A program made the translations under genes and the position numbers. Shown in pieces: positions 1 to 7,991 of a DNA stretch of 64,000 bases. The notes under the pieces are model-generated. The model was not told the DNA's origin. It ran no database searches and saw nothing but the letters and a program-made list of their open reading frames with translations. Origin of the DNA: Hordeum vulgare subsp. vulgare (Eukaryota > Streptophyta > Magnoliopsida > Poales > Poaceae); NCBI RefSeq assembly GCF_904849725.1, contig NC_058518.1, forward strand, positions 413,981,081 through 414,045,080, written 5' to 3'. Within the stretch, counting starts at the first letter, position 1; each line of letters begins with the position of its first letter.

Positions 1-112
1 CTCGTGTGGGCTGGTCGTGCCGTGGGGGTTAGGGATTTTGTGTGTGTCAATTTACATCACGCCCTTCATCTGGTGCTGGTGGACGAATGGATATCTATAA
101 TTTCAGAAAACA
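1..112. other. Flank outside Helitron-1, probably CACTA-4 or Helitron-2 interior
   Basis: No gene or repeat signature is recognised here. The last base (A at 112) is the complement of the T expected beside a Helitron 3' end on the minus strand. By the nesting argument this is interior sequence of the older element that received Helitron-1. That assignment is inference, because the left end of that element is not in the window. Confidence 0.35.
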
Positions 113-124
113 CTAGTTGAGCGA

Positions 125-140
125 CCGTGCGTTGCCACGG
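125..140 (-). other. Helitron-1 3' terminal hairpin
   Basis: An imperfect palindrome CCGTGGCAACGCACGG (minus strand) is followed by 8 bases and then the terminal CTAG at 113-116. In Helitrons this hairpin acts as the transposition terminator. Grass Helitrons commonly carry a very similar CCCGTTGCAACGCACGGG form, so this copy has a slightly decayed stem. Confidence 0.8.
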
Positions 141-689
141 GACAACAAACTTATGTTGCTCACCGTTATTTCTAGCCGTTGAGTCCGACCCAACCTTATC
201 AGTTGTCTCGCATCAGTTGTCTTGCTGCCATCATGATAAATCCCTTGTTCCTCGTCGTCGTCAAGCAATGCAACATGGGTTCTATCACCCTAGCAACCCC
301 TCCATTACAATCCCTCCACTGCAAGCATCTATCACATAAAATATCACCACATACTTTCGTGTCCTATACAGTGTATCACTAAAACAAAATACATGCGACA
401 CATACTTAAATTTCAGTTGAACATAAGCAAGTCAATAATAATTTATACCGGTACGTTCTTGATCAGAACTCATACAAGTTCAAGTATATTGGCCCCCAAA
501 TAAATGCTCAACATTGTTGTGTAACTATAAATTTTGGCAGAGATGCACGTGCAACTCTATGAAACATCACAAAAAGCGTGTGTCATCTTCTCTACTCTTT
601 ATTCCTATCGTATTCTTGTGTCTAGATAAGACAAAAAAACTATAGTCGGTAGCAAAATTAGGAAGGTCATGTCCCAGAGAACAAGATTG

Positions 690-884
690 AACATGATCTG
701 CACGTACGATACAAGACCGCAGCTGTTGTTACTACAGGTTAAGGAAGCCTCTCGTAGATGTTCATACTGATGCATAGATTTCATGAATGGATTTGAATAG
801 CCAAGAGACCCTGCAGTTTGTGAGAGGCACTGTGCTGCTTCTTGTGCACCTTTTCTTGTAGAACAGAAAACAAGTGCAGACTTC
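690..884 (-). pseudogene. MER3: Captured exon of a MER3/HFM1 meiotic DNA helicase
   Basis: The minus-strand translation includes KSALVFCSTRKGAQEAAQCL, then a GYSNPFMKS segment and an EASLTCS segment. I recognise these as the part of plant MER3 (ROCK-N-ROLLERS/HFM1) around superfamily-2 helicase motif IV. MER3 unwinds DNA to promote class I meiotic crossovers. Only this one exon region is visible; the DEXH box, the remaining helicase core and the Sec63 domain are absent. After LTCSN a single-base loss near 725 shifts the frame, and a CIV-like stretch follows in the new frame. Lying inside a Helitron next to AGO exons, it is a captured fragment rather than a gene. The family identity is from memory and was not searched. 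Confidence 0.75.
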
Positions 885-1515
885 CAAATGTAGGTTCCTG
901 ATGAAGAAACAAAGTTAGCAGAAGAATCAAAGCAGGATAAGATAGAATTGCTATCATGCAAGTTTTGATTGTTCCTGTCAGTATAAGGTCAACTATTTTT
1001 TCTACTCGCAGCTACATGTTCTCACACGGTTTGGGAATATGCAAGAACGAGCAAGTTTACATGACACCAAACCATTCTAAGAAAATTCGCCAAAATTGGA
1101 TAAAAAGTGCAAGCTTAGCAAGAAGAGGTGATGAGAGGAGACACATGAGCATGAGCGGAGGAACCATGGTTGTAGTAGAGGACGACATAGAGGGGAAGGG
1201 GGCTTTTCTCCATACTATAATTCAATCAAACCATGGCACAACCATAATTGTTTTTCCGCATGGAAAGCATGACATATTCGCTTACTTGAATTACTCCTAT
1301 ATTTTTCTCGTGCACAAACATTTCCCTTACAAATAGTTTTCATTCGATAACAATGTATACAATGCAGCTTCGTGTCTATATATTTTTTGGGTATTCCGTG
1401 GCAATATAAGATGGTAACTAAAAGTTGACTTTGAATTCAGTAATTGAGCTTTCATGCATTAGAGTCGACAAGCTACACAAAACAAGTAAACTCAATAACA
1501 AGGCAAACAACTCAC
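885..1515. other. Helitron-1 interior, no recognisable gene
   Basis: This AT-rich stretch lies between the helicase exon and the AGO exons. The final PIWI exons of Argonaute (the regions around FYLCSHAG and LTNNLCYTYARC) would be expected here if the gene were complete, and I could not find them. Short open frames exist on both strands but show no family signature. It may be intron sequence of one of the captured genes. Confidence 0.4.
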
Positions 1516-3352
1516 CAGGCAGTTTGTTTCCACTTTTTCTATCAACACTTCGTTGATTGTTGTGGTTGTTGGCAAATAGCCGTGTATGATGGCGCTTCTG
1601 GACCACCACAAATGTAACAGGTGGCTGATAATTGGGCTCCAAGGATGCGCAAGCCTACGTTTATTAAACCAAAATATTTAGGCCCCATGCAGATCCCATG
1701 TGAGAATGTTTAGGGAAATGAAATCTCACATTTCTAATCGCATCAAGCTCATACAACAGAACCTGATAGAACTGTCCTTCACTAACACCATCGCTGAAAT
1801 TGGACAATTGTGTGAGGTTTAGAAAATAATGCGAATTGGACATGCTTAATCTAAGATTAATACCTGCAGAATATGATCCTCTAGGTTTTTTGACCAGTTG
1901 ATCTCTTAAAGGAAATGATAAGTTCTCTCCATAGTCAATAGAATATTTATATTTAGGTATAGAGGTATTACTGCAAGTGAATAAATTCAGGTCTTTACTC
2001 CTGGCGATGGGTATTAATATGTATGTCCTCTGCATGTCTGCATATTAAATATGTGAACTCATGCACGTGCACCATTCTACAATATTCAGATATTGCAAGT
2101 GAACAAGATCATACCTAACCATTCCACGAGTTACAGTCCCTCTCTGAGGATCTTGCCACACTTTAAAAAGATCTTGTATCAACTCCTGGCGACGGGTTTG
2201 TGCACTCACCAATCCAGCATACTTGGTGACCTCGGGCCAATCTTGAGAAGCAACAACCTGCATGAGCATGAAATCATCACAATATCATTGGACGACCAAC
2301 CTGATAAACATAGCAACATTATAACTGAAAAGTGGATGTTCAGCATAGAAAGAGCAAACTTTCGCCACAAAATAATACATAAATAATGATTTAAGATTGA
2401 CATGTTATGCACCCACAGCTGCGATGGAAGGGCTAGAATCTTCTCTAGGATGAGGATGGGTAACATGAGCACCAAATATAATGGTTGGTCTGTCTCTAAC
2501 AAGGGGAATTCTCCTTGACAAAGGATCGACGAGTACAGTATTTCTTCCTCCCACCTAAAGAGCATAGGAATGTGAAAAGGAAGTATGGAAGGAAAAGATC
2601 TACAAAAACCAGGTTGGCAGTGGGCAGAAGCCACAGAACAGGACGAACCTTAACATTGATTTTAAGGGCGACATTTGCAAGATACTGCGGGCTCATCTTA
2701 AAAATATGTTTCGTCAAACAGCATTGAGAGACCATCCAAGATCTGTCTCACATATTCTTTTGATATTACCTGAGGAATGATTAGAAGTTAAAAACAATAC
2801 AACATCAAAAACTGATAAGAATAATAGTTAGTATTTGAATTAGATAATACACTACTCCCCTTCGTTCCATAATTCTTGCTGTGGTTTTAGTTCAAATAAA
2901 CCACGGCAAGAATTGTGGAACCGAGGGAGTAGGTATCTTTTGAATTAAAAAAGCATACCATAAAGAGAACCATTATTGTCACGCAAAATTGCAACAAGCA
3001 GGTCAAGCTCCCTGCCCAGTGGTTTCAGAACATTCATGGCATCTCGATAGCGTGCCTTGAGTGCTCTTTCTACATGTTCAGGTCTCATAGATAAAGGAGG
3101 AAGCAGAGGATCCACTGAGAAGTCCTATGGTGAGAGGATACGGAGCATGTGAGAAAGTGGACACTGGGAACTAAATCAACAAACTCAAAAAGAAATCTCT
3201 GGAGCACTGTTTAGATGACATAGACCTACCATCCCAGATGTTTGGCACATGCCAGCCAGTTCATGACAGAAATTCCCCGCGGCACTATCTTGGACATTCC
3301 GAGAAAAGTTGATGCATATCGAGTCCTTGACTCTTCCACCATTGTCCATTTT
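1516..3352 (-). pseudogene. AGO1: Captured AGO1-clade Argonaute fragment (MID to PIWI)
   Basis: Eight minus-strand blocks follow the exon order of plant AGO1, most with GT-AG borders: 3231-3352 ([20 protein letters not shown]), 2959-3124 ([34 protein letters not shown]), 2650-2769 ([21 protein letters not shown]), 2417-2554 ([13 protein letters not shown]), 2120-2257 ([15 protein letters not shown]), 1864-1930, 1730-1793 (DGVSEGQFYQVLLYELDAI) and 1516-1654 ([18 protein letters not shown]). AGO proteins bind small RNAs and slice targets using a PIWI Asp-Glu-Asp-His centre. Here the first catalytic Asp position reads AHVTHPHP instead of the usual ADVTHPHP. There is a one-base loss in LVSQCCL (near 2728), a small insertion near 2540, and an in-frame TAG in the 1864-1930 exon. 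The N, PAZ and C-terminal PIWI parts are missing. Confidence 0.88.
2855..2929. mobile_element. Stowaway-like MITE (75 bp)
   Basis: The ends CTCCCCTTCGTTCC and GGAACCGAGGGAG form terminal inverted repeats of a nearly complete palindrome, flanked by TA on both sides (2853-2854 and 2930-2931). This is the standard Stowaway (Tc1/mariner MITE) arrangement. It lies in the intron between two captured AGO exons, so it inserted either in the donor AGO gene or after capture. Confidence 0.85.
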
Positions 3353-3451
3353 CTGGAACAAGCATATTACCAAGAAAACCAATTAATCATACACACTACG
3401 GCGGCTAGCGCGCGGGGCCGGGGGCGGGCGCGAGGGCGGGTGACCATACTA

Positions 3452-3791
3452 CGACCGAGCGGCGCCGGGAGTGGCGGCTAGCGCGCAGGGGCGGGGGCGG
3501 GGGCGCCGTCGGGAACCGCGGCTAGCGCGCGGGGGCGGCGTCGGGAACGGCGGCGGTTCCAGCCTAGGGAGGGTTAGCGAGGGGAGCGGTTCAGCCTAGG
3601 GAAGGTTAGCGGCTAGCGCGCGGGGGCGGGGTGAGGCCTATGGATCTGGTTTTCTTTATTGAGCCGTTTGGTTTTCGGAGGGTTGGAAAAAAATCTGTGA
3701 GAGGAGAATGTAGGTGGGAGCGCTTGGATCGAGAGGTTGAACCATCGCTGGTCGAACAATCACGACGGCACATCCCCTTTAATAGTAGAGA
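3452..3791 (-). repeat. Helitron-1 5' region, GC-rich, shared with Helitron-2
   Basis: About 340 bases, with repeated GGCTAGCGCGCGGGGGCGG and CCTAGGGAGGGTTAGCG blocks, reappear at 5693-6001 in the same orientation and almost base for base. The copy ends at the Helitron 5' terminus. The high CpG content stands out from the AT-rich surroundings. This shared end shows that the two Helitrons belong to one family. Confidence 0.85.
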
Positions 3792-4089
3792 TATGTAGTC
3801 TTCATGTTTGTTCGTATTCATGATGAAATATGTTATAAATTTGAGCTATGCACAAAAAATCATGAACTTTTAGGACATTTACTGTTCACTATAAAAATCT
3901 ATTTTTTTAGCTCACATCTTAACGTATTTCATCATGAAAATTTACAAACATGTAGAATATATCCCTATGTAAATGTTAGTTTTTCAGTTTTCTTTTTGAA
4001 ACTTTAAACCTCGATTTTTCAAATATCAGGCTCCATGGAGTCCAATTTCCAGAACGCTGCACTCCTGGAAGATGTTGTGTTCTTGCTAC

Positions 4090-5330
4090 CTTGATGAATC
4101 TCTGCATGTTAGGCCTTCCTGCGATGGTATTATAGTTCTTTATGTTGACGAAGAATACCTGGAATCCATCAACAAATGGTGCATATGCGATGTCCACCTG
4201 CTTCCAGCAAACGATCTTATTAGATCTTTAAATGGCCAAATTCTAGCTAACATAAGGGACTGAGGATGGTCTGTGCAAAATTACTAGACTGAACTGTCCG
4301 AGGAAGAAAGGCCCATCACCAAATTTTGAAAGGGAGACTTCTATTTTGTCGAGAGCAGCTTCTATGGACCAGCAATGAATCACAGGTTAGTAATCAACAT
4401 GAATATATATTTATAGTTGAATTCCAACAAGTGTTCTTAGCTCTTGCCGGCATCAGCAGTCACTGTCCCCTTGTCTTTCAATGCCGACATCATTGCTTGA
4501 TTGAAGGTGTCTGAATAAGCCAGCAGTTCTTCTGCAAACCCTTGCTTTTCAGGATCCTAAGGTCATCAATATTTTTTAAGAGAAGAATCATGAGGTCACC
4601 AGTGACCAATGGGGAATGCATTCAACCTTTAAAGACAAACTGAACTCACATCATGACTCAATTTGGGGCCTTCGAAGTTGTTGTCCATGTACTTGATCAA
4701 ATCCAAACTCTCACCTATCATTTTGTTGTTGTGCTCTAGGCAGGGTACCTTGCGAGGAAAAAGGAGCATCTTAACACTAAATAAGAGAGAATGTTAGTTG
4801 ACGAGACAATCTAAATAGGAGACGGTGTGTATTTTAGCCTAGCCGCACCTGATTCTCGGGATAAATCTTACTGAACCACGCTGGCCTGTCCGCCATATCG
4901 ATGGGGACAAGCAAGATCTTGTGCTGCAAACCCTGGTGCCGGAAACACATCGGATTCCAAAAATCACACCATGGAGTGAACCTAACCAAAGAAGGCAACT
5001 CATGTGGAGGGGAAAAGAGCATCGATCATCGGAGGATGAACTCGGTTGGTACCTTGAAATTCCTCGCGATCCATGCTCGATGCACATACGGGCAAACATA
5101 CGTCATGTACAACCTGTAATCCCAGCTTCTCACACGTGAGCAAAGGCGATACGGCCGGAGATATATCAAGACTGAACATTGACATGAGTAAAGAAAGTTT
5201 CAGAGAACACAGCAAAGCAACAAAATAACCTGGTTGCGCCATCGTCGAGAGGTGGCTGCTGGGAAGCGGATGTCAAGGTAGGCGGGTGGCTGCTGGGAAG
5301 CGGATGTCAAGGTAGGCGGGAGAGCTTCCC
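4090..5330 (-). pseudogene. GSTL: Captured lambda-class glutathione S-transferase gene
   Basis: Minus-strand exons, mostly with GT-AG borders, follow a plant GST lambda gene: about 5230-5330 (N-terminal), 5053-5113 (LYMTYVCPYVHRAWIARNFK), 4849-4932 (LLVPIDMADRPAWF), 4650-4748 (VPCLEHNNKMIGESLDLIKY), 4448-4556 (FAEELLAYSDTFNQAM), 4285-4361 (ALDKIEVSLSKFGDGPFFLG) and 4090-4197 (VDIAYAPFVDGFQVFF). Lambda GSTs have a catalytic Cys, seen here in the VCPYVHR motif, and act as glutathione-dependent thiol transferases in the cytosol or plastid. The 4448 exon appears to use a GC donor. The last C-terminal exon is not recognisable, and the first exon holds a 34-base tandem duplication. It is nearly complete but sits in a Helitron, so I call it a captured copy; expression is unknown. 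Confidence 0.82.
5253..5320. repeat. 34-bp tandem duplication
   Basis: The unit GTGGCTGCTGGGAAGCGGAT plus 14 further bases ending GGTAGGCGG occurs twice in a row with no difference seen. It lies in the presumed first exon or leader of the captured GST and adds 34 bases, so it would shift a reading frame running through it. Confidence 0.85.
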
Positions 5331-5692
5331 CTATAAACCTACAGATTTTTCATGGAGAAGATCATGAAGTAGAAAATCCATCTAGTGATCAGGCGCGGCA
5401 GCAGAGTAATTTTAATTTTAAGGAAGGAAGCAACTGTGCAGTACTTGCTTCCTGGAGACGCTTCCATTGCGATCAGGAACTTGGGGCAGACCAAAATGTG
5501 CAAACTGGAGTGCGGCAGAAGGCCTCCCGGTGCGCACGCTTGGACGGGAGGAGTTGAGGAGGCCGAGGTCGAGGCCGGAGACGATCCCCGACGGCGCGGC
5601 CTCGAGGGCCTCCCGGTGCGCGCGCTTGGACGGGCGCGGCGCCCCGCCCGGCTCGGGGGCGGCCGCGAGCTCGTGGGGCGGGGGCGGGGGCG

Positions 5693-6001
5693 GGACCGAG
5701 CGGCGCCGGGAGCGGCGGCTAGCGCGCGGGGGCGGGGGCGGGGGCGGCGTCGGGAACGGCGGTGGTTCTAGCCTAGGGAGGGTTAGCGAGGGGAGCGGTT
5801 CCGCCTAGGGAGGGTTAGCGGCTAGCGCCCGGGGGCGGGGTGAGGCCTATGGATCTGGTTTTCTTTATTGAGTCGTTTGGTTTTCGGAGGGTTGGAAAAA
5901 AATCTGTGAGAGGAGAATGTGGGTGGAAGCGCTTGGATCGAGAGGTTGAACCACCGCTGGTCGAACCATCACGACGGCACATCCCCCTTTAATAGTAGGG
6001 A
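5693..6001 (-). repeat. Helitron-2 5' region (partner of 3452-3791)
   Basis: Near-identical to the Helitron-1 5' region. Differences include the terminal bases (CCCTACTATT against CTCTACTATT) and a few substitutions. The GC-rich tract extends leftwards to about 5560, where the two copies stop matching. Confidence 0.85.
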
Positions 6002-6640
6002 TTGCTGGGCAATAGCGTTTATTTGTGTTGTGCTATTTTTGCCTTCGCGCGGCTGGAGCAAAAATTCTACCGTGCACGCCGCGCGCCTTTTGCCGCCAAG
6101 CCATTTTGGAACATTCCCGAACATATGTTACAAGTTTATTATTTATTATTTTTTGTGCATAGTTTGTTATTTGTTACTGCAATTAGTAAGATATTTTTTG
6201 GAAGAAAACATATATTTGATTATACATTATTATTACGAAATAATTACTAGAATGAGAAGATGGCATCTAAACATACTCTCGGGCATACAATGGCACCCAC
6301 ATATCCGCAGTTTTTTCTTTGGGAAAACTTATAGTCCACAGGACATGTGGGTCAAAGAAAGAGCATGTACGCCACATCAGCAGGAGCACAATTCATGACG
6401 GTCTTGATGATGTATATGAAAAAAATGCTAGGCCTGACTAAGCCCGCGTGTTTGATTTGTGACAGTTTCTGTGAGGGTAGTTGTACGTCTGTCATCAACC
6501 CTGTGTTGTTTTTCAGTCCACCCGCGGGTTGTTAATAGGTGACGGTATGAGTGACAGACTAGAGTAAATCGTCGTAATTGGTGACAGACTACATGAACGT
6601 CATCCAAAATCCGTCATGGATTACCAGACTTCTTGTAGTG
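6002..6640 (+). mobile_element. CACTA-4, right-hand segment
   Basis: The stretch ends at 6640 with TTCTTGTAGTG, the reverse complement of the classic CACTACAAGAA terminus. The preceding 250 bases carry repeated GTGACAGACT and CGTCAT-type motifs, as CACTA subterminal regions do. The probable 3-base duplication is TTT (6641-6643). No matching left end lies in the window, so the rest of the element, including the Helitrons that entered it, should extend past base 1. Bases 6002-6380 show no recognisable coding sequence. Confidence 0.7.
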
Positions 6641-6767
6641 TTTGCATGCTCGAACCGCTCATGTGGTGACAGGGGGCTATTGGTATCTTCCATGTTAGGC
6701 GTGCTATCCTCAACATGTTTTTATTCACTCTCATTCACGAGAAAGGGGCCGGTAATTGGAATGCCCA
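6641..6767 (+). mobile_element. Gypsy-1 internal remnant between two CACTA insertions
   Basis: This short piece ends with the CCA target copy (6765-6767) of CACTA-1 and continues at 16341 with GTTCCACGC. Joined across the CACTA, the sequence resembles the 3' untranslated region that precedes the 3' LTR in TGATACGTCTCC-type Gypsy elements. Confidence 0.65.
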
Positions 6768-6779
6768 CACTACTGGAAC

Positions 6780-7320
6780 CTGCTGGTTTGCAGACAGCCA
6801 GAGCTGACGGCAAAGGACAGTTTAACTGATGATAAAGGCTTTGCCGCCAGTGTGCTGTCGGCAAAGGTACCAGCCAAGATTTTATCGGGAATCACCTTCT
6901 TTGCAGTCAGCTGAAGGTCGACCGACGGCAAAGACTTTGCCATCAGCTTTATGGCACGGGCTGACGGCAAAGAGCAGTGGCGGCAACGGCGCAGGCCGAG
7001 CCCCGTTAGAAGGTTAACAGCAGGCTTTGCCCACGGCCGTAGCAAAGCTGACGGCAAAGCCGAAACCCCTGGGCCCCCTAGGTCCCCTCTTTGCCCACAG
7101 CCGTAGCAAAGCTGACGGCAAAGCCGAAACCCCTGGGTCCCCTTGGTCGCCTCTTTGCCGACAGCTGGAGCACAGCTGACAGCAAAGCCAAAAATCTAGG
7201 AAAATTTGGTATTCCGAGAGTTGTGAGGATACACAGGCTGCCGCCACATGTCTTCTTTGCCGTCAGTCCACCGATGGCAAAGCCGTTGCCGTCAGTAAGC
7301 TGTAGGCAAAGACCCTCTCT
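6780..7320. repeat. CACTA-1 left subterminal repeats
   Basis: Dense short motifs of the form TGACGGCAAAG and CTTTGCCGTCAG occur in both orientations. Two longer direct copies of about 60 bases (near 7023-7085 and 7090-7150) share CACGGCCGTAGCAAAGCTGA-like sequence. These match the role of CACTA subterminal binding sites for the TNPA-type protein. Confidence 0.8.
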
Positions 7321-7696
7321 GCTTTTTTTCATATTTGTTTTCTGTTAATTCCCTGCATTTGCAAAACATAGATACAAACAGCAACATATATATTTGCCCA
7401 GCCCCTAAACAGCACCACAAGTGCATCACAAAGTGCAAACAGCACAACACAAGTGCAAACAACACGAATATATGTAATTAAAGTGCAAACAAGATCACAA
7501 AGTATTACAAAGCATCACAAGTGCATCCACAAATACAATTGCATTACAAAGTTCATCTAAGACTACACAAGTGCATTACAAAGTCCCTCGAGCATCCATC
7601 CATATGCGATGCTGCTTTATCAAAATCTGCATAATGAGAAAGAAGTTAGAAGAAGAATACAATAAGAAAGAAGTTATCTGAATTAAGCTAAGCAAT

Positions 7697-7720
7697 TAGA
7701 AGAAGAAGTGGAAGAAGAAG

Positions 7721-7752
<32 letters not shown>

Positions 7753-7870
7753 GAAGAAGTGGAAGAAGCAGAAGAAGAAGATAGAGAAAAAGAAAGAAGA
7801 GAAGTTATCTTTTTCTCCTCTTTCTTCTTCTCTTATTTCTTCATCTCTTGTTTGTTCTTCTCTTCTAGTT
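7697..7870. repeat. (GAA)n microsatellite followed by a pyrimidine tract
   Basis: A purine run of AGAAGAAG units (7697-7802) is followed almost at once by a pyrimidine run of TCTTCTTCTC type (7809-7870). The two halves are roughly complementary, so the stretch could fold back on itself or form a triplex. It lies in the intron before the last TNPA-type exon. Confidence 0.85.
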
Positions 7871-7913
7871 TCTTTTAAAACTTTCTAAACTAACTATGTC
7901 ATTTTTGAGCTCT

Positions 7914-7991
7914 AATATCAACTAGAATTTACTAAGCTAACTAAACCATGGCTAATATCAACTAGAATTTACTAAGCTAACTAAAGCATGG
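7914..7991. repeat. 39-bp tandem duplication
   Basis: The block beginning AATATCAACTAGAATTTACT and ending CATGGC appears twice in succession, with one visible difference (ACCATGG against GCATGG). It is a local duplication in a CACTA-1 intron with no coding sense. Confidence 0.75.

Larger units (their letters stand above)
113..3791 (-). mobile_element. Helitron-1, non-autonomous, gene-capturing
   Basis: Read on the minus strand, the element starts at 3791 with TCTCTACTATTAAAGG and ends at 113 with CTAG. The 3' end has a short hairpin (CCGTG-loop-CACGG, 125-140) about 8 bases before the CTAG. It sits between an A (3792) and a T (complement of 112), with no target duplication. These are the known Helitron hallmarks: 5' TC, 3' hairpin plus CTRR, A/T insertion site. 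There is no Rep/helicase gene, so it is non-autonomous. It carries exon sets from a MER3-like helicase and an AGO1-like gene, both in the Helitron's own orientation, plus a Stowaway-like MITE and a GC-rich 5' segment. Confidence 0.85.
3792..6001 (-). mobile_element. Helitron-2, 5' part, carrying a GST gene
   Basis: The minus-strand 5' end at 6001 reads TCCCTACTATTAAAGG, preceded by A (complement of 6002), and matches the Helitron-1 5' end over roughly 310 bases. I found no hairpin-CTAG 3' end between 3792 and 6001. The element may therefore continue beyond Helitron-1 (Helitron-1 nested in it), or it may share the 3' end at 113 as a tandem product. The visible part carries exons of a lambda-class GST in the Helitron's orientation. 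No Rep/helicase gene is seen. Confidence 0.7.

Noticed and set aside
956..1336. 126-codon plus-strand frame between the helicase and AGO exons
   Set aside because: No domain is recognised, and the captured genes lie on the opposite strand. Best explained as chance opening in intron-like sequence.
690..5330. Argonaute, helicase and GST side by side as a defence-type gene cluster
   Set aside because: All three are intron-containing plant gene fragments on one strand inside Helitrons. They are incomplete and partly frameshifted. Their closeness is explained by gene capture, not by a functional operon.
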